From CAZHGD01 sp964531735 (GTDB lineage Bacteria; Armatimonadota; UBA10988): a stretch of DNA of 9,828 nt. Every line of letters begins with the position of its first letter. Position 1 is the first letter of the stretch. The translations under genes were made by a program, and so were the position numbers. The stretch spans positions 1-9,828 of the forward strand of contig CAZHGD010000225.1 of assembly GCA_964531735.1 (NCBI GenBank), in the 5' to 3' direction. The notes beneath the pieces were generated by a model. The model had not been told where the DNA came from and did no database searches. It worked only from the letters and a program-made list of their open reading frames with translations. This document shows positions 5,408-9,828 of the stretch, in pieces.

Positions 5408-7201
5408 CTACTCCTCGCTCTCTCCGGCGAGAGCCTCCGCCAGCGGCGGCCACGCCGCCTCAGCGACGAGACGCTCTGCCTCCTCGCCGCGGTCCATCCG
5501 GCGCAGGAGCCTAGCGCAACGCACCACCGCCGTCAAGCGGGCCGCCTCATCCAGCAGGGACGCGTCCAGTCCGGCCTCGGTCAACTGGCCGCGCAACGCC
5601 AACAGCCGCGCCACCGCGCCGTGCAGCAGGGCTACCGCCGCCGGGTCGTCACGTCCGGCGAGCGCGCTGCCGCAGGCCACGTCGCTGTCGAACCGGAGCT
5701 CCCATTCGCTGGTCTCGGCCGCCATCTGTTGCGCCACGGCCAGGTGCTCCGCGCGCTCGGTGGGCTCGCACTCGGCCAGCACCAGCGCCGCCGCGCCCTG
5801 CAGCCACCGGGCGCCGACACTCTCGGCCAGCGCCGCCGCGCGGCGCGCATCGGCCGTGGCCAGGCCGTCGCCGAGTTGGTGCCGTGCCCGCGCCTGCGCC
5901 AGACGGCTCTGGGCCTCCAGCTTGACCAGGCTGTGTCCGCTGGCGGCGGCCACCGCCTGTCGCGCGTGGTAGAGCGCCTCATTGCCGTCGCCGCCGCGCC
6001 GGTAGGCTTCGCTGAGCGCCAGGTGCGCCAGCACCTCGCCCCGCACCGAGCCCAGCCCGAGCGCCGCCGCCAGGGCATCCTTGCCCTCGGCCCGCGCCTG
6101 GTCACCCCGGCCCATGGCCGCCAGCAGCTCGGCCCGGCAGGCCAGTGCCGCCGCGTGGCGCTCACCATCACCGGTCAAACGCGCCAGCCGCACCGCATCA
6201 TCAAAGGCGATCAGCGAGTCCGCCCACGCCCCCAGGCGGCGATGGCACCAGCCGACATTGAGATGCGCTTCGATGTCCTGCGCGACCGCGGCCAACTCCT
6301 CGGCCAGCGGCACACACGCCGCCGCCAGGTCGCCCGCCGTGGCGAAATCGTCATAGAGCAGGTAGGCGTTGACCGTCGTCGCCCGCACGTACAGCTCGGC
6401 CCAGGAACGCTCGGCGGACTCGGGCTGCTCGGCGATCAGCGCCTCCGCCGCCGCCAGTTCGGCCAATGCCGCCTCGCCGCGCCCGAGGGCCTCGAGCACG
6501 TCGGCCCGGCCCAGCCGGCCGCGCCAGACGTCGCTGAACGAGCCACCGGCGATGACCGTTTCGAACTCGGCCAGCGCCCGGTCGCGCTCGCCCAGGCCGG
6601 CCAGCGCCGCGCCCAGCGTCTGCCGTGCGGCGCGCTCGCGCGGCTCCAGCCCCAGCGCGCGGAACCCGGCGATCGCGCGCGTCATGGCCGCGCGGGTGGC
6701 CTCCAGATCGCCGAGTGAGTAGCAGGCGTTGCCCAACTGGAACTCGGCTTCGGCCACCGCGTGGTCGTCACGCAGGTCGGCCGCCCGCTCCACCAGCCGC
6801 TCGCAGACGCGACGCTGCCGGGGGAAGTCCGGCGCCCGGCCGAGCGCCGCGGCCAGCTCCGAAGTGCTCTCGTAGAGCTCACGCCCGCGCTCTTCGCGCG
6901 CTCGCAGCCGCTCCGCCTCCAGTTCACCACGCAGACGCTCCAGTTCCAGGTCGCGCTCGGGTGACGGCAGCGGGGTCGACTCGTCGAGGTAGAACCAGGC
7001 CAACGGCTTGCCGCAGTGCTCCGCGATCTCTTGCAGGCGATCGGGTTGCGCCAGGACCTGGCCGCTGATGTACTGGTAGACCAACGCGCGCGAGCAACTG
7101 AGTCGCCGGGCCAACTCGCTGAGCGGCAGGCCAGCCTCTTCGGCGGCGGCTTGGATCCGCCGTCCCTGTTCGGCCCGGCCCTCACGCTCTCGCAAGTCCA
7201 C
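5408..7201 (-). CDS. XRE-like helix-turn-helix regulator with TPR-type helical repeats
   Basis: This is a soluble protein of about 597 residues. Residues 9-72 form an XRE/Cro-type DNA-binding domain; the helix-turn-helix lies at about 25-47 (LPLSELARRLSCSRALVYQY). A charged helix that may be a coiled coil (about 80-110, ELERLRGELEAERLRAREE) leads into some 450 residues of alanine-rich helical pairs typical of TPR repeats (for example EAEFQLGNACYSLGDLEATRAAMTRAI). In known families such repeats bind peptides or partner proteins and control the DNA-binding end; the signal here is unknown. The start is uncertain. GTG 7201 gives a natural N-terminus but has a weak ribosome site; GTG 7255 adds 18 glycine-rich residues and TTG 7195 is possible. 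The frame stays open to 8050, but that extension passes through the promoter and the palindromic element, so it is not coding. It is followed after three bases by the lipoprotein gene. Confidence 0.88.
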   Translation of the reverse strand: MDLREREGRAEQGRRIQAAAEEAGLPLSELARRLSCSRALVYQYISGQVLAQPDRLQEIAEHCGKPLAWFYLDESTPLPSPERDLELERLRGELEAERLRAREERGRELYESTSELAAALGRAPDFPRQRRVCERLVERAADLRDDHAVAEAEFQLGNACYSLGDLEATRAAMTRAIAGFRALGLEPRERAARQTLGAALAGLGERDRALAEFETVIAGGSFSDVWRGRLGRADVLEALGRGEAALAELAAAEALIAEQPESAERSWAELYVRATTVNAYLLYDDFATAGDLAAACVPLAEELAAVAQDIEAHLNVGWCHRRLGAWADSLIAFDDAVRLARLTGDGERHAAALACRAELLAAMGRGDQARAEGKDALAAALGLGSVRGEVLAHLALSEAYRRGGDGNEALYHARQAVAAASGHSLVKLEAQSRLAQARARHQLGDGLATADARRAAALAESVGARWLQGAAALVLAECEPTERAEHLAVAQQMAAETSEWELRFDSDVACGSALAGRDDPAAVALLHGAVARLLALRGQLTEAGLDASLLDEAARLTAVVRCARLLRRMDRGEEAERLVAEAAWPPLAEALAGESEE

Positions 7202-7247
7202 GATCTGCTCGCATGTCCAGCGCGGCTGGACACCGGACGGCCCACCT

Positions 7248-7268
7248 CCGCTCACACACCGTGAGCGG
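7248..7268. promoter_or_regulatory. Dyad at the possible start of the HTH-TPR gene
   Basis: CCGCTCAC (7248-7255) and GTGAGCGG (7261-7268) are perfect 8-base inverted repeats around a 5-base spacer. The site overlaps the alternative GTG start at 7255 and lies 47 bases upstream of the preferred start. It could be an operator or an RNA hairpin near the translation start. Confidence 0.4.
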
Positions 7269-7286
7269 CCCCCTCCAAAAGACAGT

Positions 7287-7363
7287 CGGCCTCGGAACGA
7301 CCTGAGACAGAACGGCCGGCGCTCCCCTGCCTGCCATTCGCCACACCAGTCGTTCCGAGGCCG
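7287..7363 (-). repeat. 15-base perfect inverted repeat in the leader
   Basis: CGGCCTCGGAACGAC (7287-7301) and GTCGTTCCGAGGCCG (7349-7363) are exact reverse complements separated by 47 bases. In the minus-strand leader RNA they would form a long stem closing a 47-base loop. No tail of T residues follows, so it does not look like a simple terminator. It could be a leader regulatory structure, a distant pair of protein sites, or a trace of an inserted element. Confidence 0.55.
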
Positions 7364-7505
7364 GCCAAAGCGCCCCGAATGGACGCCGGAAACGGACGCT
7401 TGCCCCGGATCCTTGCCCGTTCTCGCCCGGCCCGACAGCGTGCACGCCCATACCCGCTGCCGGTCGCGCCAGGCTCGAAACGATCCGCCGCCCGCTCCCG
7501 CTTCA

Positions 7506-7545
7506 CTTGTCTGGGTATTGTATAGCCAGACTAGACAGGTGTCAA
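7506..7545 (-). promoter_or_regulatory. Near-consensus promoter with dyad operator over the -10 box
   Basis: On the minus strand TTGACA (7545-7540) is a perfect -35 box. TACAAT (7522-7517) matches five of six -10 bases, and the spacer is exactly 17. The -10 box lies in the 11-base centre of an inverted repeat with arms CTTGTCTGG (7506-7514) and CCAGACTAG (7526-7534), complementary at 8 of 9 positions. The A+T-richer composition stands out from the surroundings. A protein on both arms would block polymerase, and the HTH protein encoded downstream is the obvious candidate. The promoter is well supported; the operator and self-regulation are inferred. Confidence 0.75.
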
Positions 7546-7592
7546 GCCCTATTGGTGTTGCGATCATGTTGCGATGGGCGGGCAGGGGCGGG

Positions 7593-7703
7593 CACCTCAC
7601 CCCCCGACCCCCTCTCCGCCCGCGGAGAGGGGGCGCCAGACGCGCGGGATCCGCCCAGACTCCCCCTCTCCGCGGGCGGAGAGGGGGTTGGGGGGGTGAG
7701 GTG
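7593..7703. repeat. 111-base nested palindromic element (dispersed intergenic repeat or MITE-like)
   Basis: Two arms, 7593-7633 (41 bases) and 7662-7703 (42 bases), are almost perfect reverse complements around a 28-base core; they differ only in the short C/G run near the outer ends (one substitution and one extra base). Each arm is itself a hairpin: stem CCCCCTCTCCGC with GCGGAGAGGGGG, 12 pairs around a 2-base loop (7608-7633 and 7662-7687). Outer ends are CACCTCAC and GTGAGGTG. There is no open reading frame of its own and no obvious target duplication. It lies in the gap between the divergent regulator and lipoprotein genes. Confidence 0.8.
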
Positions 7704-7719
7704 TCCGGCGGCTTGGGAC

Positions 7720-7747
7720 TTGTCGCCGGGCCGAGTAACGTTAGAGT
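7720..7747 (+). promoter_or_regulatory. Weak candidate promoter of the lipoprotein pair
   Basis: TTGTCG (7720-7725) and TAGAGT (7742-7747), each matching four of six consensus bases, are separated by 16 bases. A start near 7754 would give a leader of about 34 bases before ATG 7788. It is the best candidate between the palindromic element and the gene, but it is not strong. Confidence 0.35.
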
Positions 7748-7787
7748 GTTGGGCGGGCGTCTGATGAGCATGGCGAGGGTACGGTCA

Positions 7788-8543
7788 ATGACGAAGCGGG
7801 TCTGCTGGGCGATGGTGCTGCTCCTGGCGGTCACGGCGTGCGGTCGCCGACAGCCGCCGCCGCCCCCACCGGTGGCCAACGTCACCACGCCGCCACCGGA
7901 GGAGCCGCCGCGCGAGCGTTCGTACGTGCGCGCCGGTTTCAAGGTCACCTTGCCGCCCGGTTGGCGCGAGACACCGGCGCCCGCGGAGCTGGAGCGCGAC
8001 GGCAAAGGCTCGGCGGTGGCCTTCCGCCAGGGCGAAGGCGACCTGCCCAAGGTCTATGTCACCGGACTCGACAAGGTCGCCTACACCCGCTGGCAGAGCG
8101 GCCATCTGGAAGCTTCGCCGCCGGACCGGCTGAAGATCCTGGCGCACGAGTTGAAGGAGTCGCTCCTCGGCGGCGACACCGACACGCGCAAAGTGGCGGT
8201 GACGGGCGAGCGCACCTGGGTCGGGCGCGGCATCCGGACGGCTTGGCGCATGCGCTTCCGCGGCGTCGCCATGGGTCGGCCGCAATGGGGCGATCTGCTC
8301 GTGGCCGAGGACTTCAAGGGCGGCGTCTTCATCGTCATGCTGGCGGCCGACGACGAGCCCCGCCTCGAGCAGGCGCTCAAGGTGCTCGATACCATGTCCT
8401 TCTACACGCCGGCCGGCCCACCGCGCGCCACGCCGCCAGTCGGCGGCGGTCTGACCAGTCCGCTGCCGGGGCTGGCCGGCACCAAACTGCCGCCGGCCGC
8501 CAAGAAGGGCAAGGCACCCGATGCCAAGCTGCCGCGCCCTTAG
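7788..8543 (+). CDS. Lipoprotein with a PsbP/DcrB-like domain
   Basis: This 251-residue protein starts with a lipoprotein signal: KR, a hydrophobic core, and lipobox VTAC with Cys18. A proline-rich spacer follows (about 23-41, with a run of six prolines). A single alpha/beta domain of about 48-206 begins at FKVTLPPGW and ends with VFIVMLAADDEPRLEQALKVLDTMSF, the pattern of PsbP-like domains used by DcrB and related bacterial envelope proteins. The last 45 residues are Pro/Gly/Ala/Lys-rich and probably disordered. No catalytic motif is visible, and the role is unknown. Three in-frame ATGs are close together (7764, 7770, 7788). ATG 7788 is chosen because GAGGG lies about nine bases upstream and the signal peptide then has normal length. 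The 3' end overlaps the next gene by 23 bases, so the two are probably coupled. The PsbP comparison is inferred from sequence pattern only. Confidence 0.85.
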   Translation: MTKRVCWAMVLLLAVTACGRRQPPPPPPVANVTTPPPEEPPRERSYVRAGFKVTLPPGWRETPAPAELERDGKGSAVAFRQGEGDLPKVYVTGLDKVAYTRWQSGHLEASPPDRLKILAHELKESLLGGDTDTRKVAVTGERTWVGRGIRTAWRMRFRGVAMGRPQWGDLLVAEDFKGGVFIVMLAADDEPRLEQALKVLDTMSFYTPAGPPRATPPVGGGLTSPLPGLAGTKLPPAAKKGKAPDAKLPRP

Positions 8544-9075
8544 CGGACTCGCCGCACTGGTGCTGCTGACCGGTTGCGCCAAGCCGCTGCCGCCGGTGGT
8601 CAGCGGCCCGTTACCGGCGCTGCCCTACCGACCAGCACCATCGTGGCTGCCCGCCGGCTGGGTCGAGGACGGTTCGACCGCGGTGCTGACGCTCGGGCAC
8701 GCCGACCATGTCTATACGCCGGCCGACGCCGCGGCGCCGCTGTTGCAGGTGGCCTGGTTCTCCGCGTCGGAAGCCCGGGCCTGGCCGACCGGCGAGCCGC
8801 TCGACTACCTGCTCAAGCAGGTCTCCCGCTCGCTGCAGGAGCCGGGCCTGAAGACGCCGGCGCCCAAGCCGTGGACGCGGGCCGATCTGGCCGCCGGCTG
8901 GCGGTTCGAGTTGCGCGAGCCCTGGCGCGAAGGTGACCGTGGCCGACTGGAGGGCGTCGTGGCCGTCGGGCGCTCAGTGGGCGGCCACTTCGTGCAGGCC
9001 GCGGTGCTGATCCCGGCCGGAAGTGACCGCGCCGGGCTGTCCGACCTGCTCGCGCGAGTGCCCGCCGAGCCCTGA
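8521..9075 (+). CDS. Small lipoprotein, possibly a divergent PsbP-like partner
   Basis: This 184-residue protein opens with a compact lipoprotein signal, MPSCRALSGLAALVLLTGC, with lipobox LTGC and Cys19. After a proline-rich stretch comes WLPAGWVEDG, which echoes LPPGW in the preceding protein. A mixed alpha/beta domain follows (LLQVAWFSASEARAW, LDYLLKQVSRSLQE, GWRFELREPW, FVQAAVLIPAGSDR) and ends with LSDLLARVPAEP. The helix near the end and overall size fit a shortened version of the same fold, so the two genes may descend from a duplication; this is tentative. ATG 8521 lies inside the end of the previous gene, with AAGG six bases upstream, and no later in-frame start would keep the signal peptide. 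Function is unknown. It converges with the copper ATPase gene across a 52-base gap holding a hairpin. Confidence 0.82.
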   Translation: MPSCRALSGLAALVLLTGCAKPLPPVVSGPLPALPYRPAPSWLPAGWVEDGSTAVLTLGHADHVYTPADAAAPLLQVAWFSASEARAWPTGEPLDYLLKQVSRSLQEPGLKTPAPKPWTRADLAAGWRFELREPWREGDRGRLEGVVAVGRSVGGHFVQAAVLIPAGSDRAGLSDLLARVPAEP

Positions 9076-9079
9076 CACC

Positions 9080-9139
9080 ACGGCCGCCAGCGCGTAGGGC
9101 GGGCTATTGCCCGCCGATGACCACCAACTACGGCCGCCA
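9080..9139. repeat. GC hairpin flanked by 10-base direct repeats, possible two-way terminator
   Basis: GGCGGGC (9098-9104), loop TATT, GCCCGCC (9109-9115) form a perfect 7-pair hairpin between two convergent genes, a natural place for transcripts from both sides to end, though no T tract is present. ACGGCCGCCA occurs on each side (9080-9089 and 9130-9139); the right copy covers the last codons and the first stop base of the ATPase gene. The hairpin, preceded by CGTAG, resembles the GTAGGGnGGGC-type hairpins common between genes in many bacteria. Confidence 0.5.
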
Positions 9140-9828
9140 ACGGCGCAAGCGCAAGCTGTTCGCCACCACGCTGACCGAACTGAGCGCCATGGCACCGGCG
9201 GCCCACATCGGCGCGATCCGCCAACCGGTGATCGGCTCGAACAGGCCCGCGGCCAGCGGGATCATCAGGACGTTGTAGCCGAACGCCCAACCCAGGTTCT
9301 GCCGCACGGTACGCAGGACGGCGCGGCTGAGCGCGATGGCCGTGCCGACGCCGTGCAGGTCGTCGCGGACCAGGGCCACGTCGCCGGCCGACAGCGCCAC
9401 CTCGGTGCCACCACCCAGCGCGATGCCCAGGTCGGCCGCGGCCAACGCCGGCGCGTCGTTGATCCCGTCGCCGACCATCGCCACCACCTGGCCGGCGCCG
9501 CGCCACTGCGCGATCACCGCGCACTTGTCCTCGGGCCGAGCGCGGCCGTGTACCTCGTCCACGCCCAGCGCCGAGCCGAGCAACTCGGCCACGCGGGCAT
9601 CGTCGCCACTGAGTAGCGCCACCCGCAGCCCGCGGCGACGCAGGTCGGCCACCACCTGGCGGGCCTCGGGCCGCGGCGTATCGGCGACGGCGATCAGGCC
9701 CGCCGCCGAACCGTCCACGGCCACGTAGAGCGGCGTCTCACCGTCATGGGCCGCCGCGTCGGCCCAGTCGCGGCAGGCCGCCGGATCGACACCGGCCGCG
9801 TGGAGCCAGGCCGCGCTGCCCACCGCCA
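9128..9828 (-). CDS. copA: Copper-type P1B ATPase, C-terminal part (runs off window)
   Basis: These last 233 or so residues belong to a heavy-metal pump that exports monovalent copper across the inner membrane using ATP. The visible part starts in the nucleotide-binding domain (AVGSAAWL, as in the VGN segment of CopA; TPLYVAVDG). The phosphorylation domain follows (LRRRGLRVALLSGDD, RPEDKCAVI, and the hinge motif VGDGINDAPALAAADLGIA). The final two membrane helices carry the copper-site residues of the Cu+ subgroup: Tyr-Asn in GYNVLMIPLAAG and Met-x-x-Ser-Ser in MALSSVSVV. A short basic tail RLRRWRP ends the protein. The metal-binding domains, first membrane helices, CPC motif and DKTGT site lie beyond 9828, so specificity rests on the last two helices. 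There is no sign of damage. No copper regulator or chaperone gene is visible beside the 3' end. Confidence 0.95.
   Translation of the reverse strand, partial: AVGSAAWLHAAGVDPAACRDWADAAAHDGETPLYVAVDGSAAGLIAVADTPRPEARQVVADLRRRGLRVALLSGDDARVAELLGSALGVDEVHGRARPEDKCAVIAQWRGAGQVVAMVGDGINDAPALAAADLGIALGGGTEVALSAGDVALVRDDLHGVGTAIALSRAVLRTVRQNLGWAFGYNVLMIPLAAGLFEPITGWRIAPMWAAGAMALSSVSVVANSLRLRRWRP

Larger units (their letters stand above)
7202..7510 (-). other. Long 5' leader of the HTH-TPR/lipoprotein unit
   Basis: If transcription starts near 7510, about 300 bases precede the regulator start. The leader holds a dyad at 7248-7268, a long perfect inverted repeat at 7287-7363, and a strong Shine-Dalgarno-like GGAGGTG (minus strand, 7249-7243). 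The nearest start behind that sequence (GTG 7233) is in another frame. No convincing protein is encoded: an 84-codon frame (7506-7252, minus) has an unlikely composition and no ribosome site. The part at 7364-7505 shows nothing else recognisable. Confidence 0.5.

Noticed and set aside
5621..6718. Plus-strand open frames opposite the TPR region
   Set aside because: They are Gln/Arg/Ala-rich shadow translations of the TPR repeats, with no motif or start signal.
7252..7506. 84-codon minus-strand frame starting a few bases from the predicted transcription start
   Set aside because: It has no ribosome site and an Arg/Gly/Ala-rich random composition. A leaderless start is conceivable but unsupported.
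7593..7703. CRISPR array or transposon with its own gene
   Set aside because: There is only one inverted pair, no regularly spaced direct repeats and no transposase frame; a small palindromic repeat fits better.
7256..8050. Upstream extension of the HTH-TPR reading frame
   Set aside because: It runs through the strong minus-strand promoter, the palindromic element and, in antisense, the first lipoprotein gene. The residues are Gly/Pro/Arg-rich with no domain; the frame is open because of high G+C.
1..9828. tRNA, rRNA, toxin-antitoxin, phage or defence genes
   Set aside because: Both strands were read for these. No cloverleaf with a TTC-type arm, rRNA-like segment, small paired toxin-antitoxin genes, integrase, nuclease or other defence motif was seen.

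Overview
The window is about two-thirds G+C and codes densely on both strands. The best taxonomic clue is a pair of genes at the left end. Their proteins combine a type IV prepilin N-terminus that runs into the sequence ILFPVFAKAREKARQ with a C-terminal H-X9-DG motif. That combination is frequent in Armatimonadota and also occurs in Planctomycetota-type genomes, so an Armatimonadota-like, probably environmental, bacterium is the most likely source. This is inference from protein style. The window contains no rRNA, tRNA or other phylogenetic marker.

Left third (1-2818, + strand): a pilin-like gene that has lost its N-terminal signal at the window edge, then a 301-base gap with a hairpin, a weak promoter and a 5'-leader stem-loop. 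A complete pilin-like gene follows, then a terminator-like hairpin and a PfkB-family sugar kinase. Middle (2828-5404): an exported metallophosphoesterase (- strand) ends 9 bases from the kinase and diverges from a QueD/PTPS-family enzyme (+ strand) across a 132-base promoter region. The QueD-like gene in turn ends 9 bases from a lipoprotein gene on the - strand.

The most structured region is 4655-7703. A - strand transcription unit encodes a cytoplasmic helix-turn-helix/TPR regulator and, three bases after its stop, the lipoprotein with carboxypeptidase-regulatory-like and Ig-like segments. It lies behind a near-consensus promoter (TTGACA, 17 bases, TACAAT) whose -10 element sits inside a dyad with 9-base arms. 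The roughly 300-base leader holds two further inverted repeats. Just upstream is a 111-base nested palindromic element, a likely member of a dispersed intergenic repeat family.

Right end (7788-9828): two overlapping + strand lipoprotein genes converge on the C-terminal part of a copper-type P1B ATPase (- strand) that runs off the window. A short GC-rich hairpin flanked by 10-base direct repeats separates them.

No CRISPR array, transposase, phage gene, toxin-antitoxin pair or recognisable biosynthetic cluster is visible. The best candidate for something undescribed is the HTH-TPR/lipoprotein unit with its apparently self-regulated promoter. Its function cannot be read from the sequence alone.
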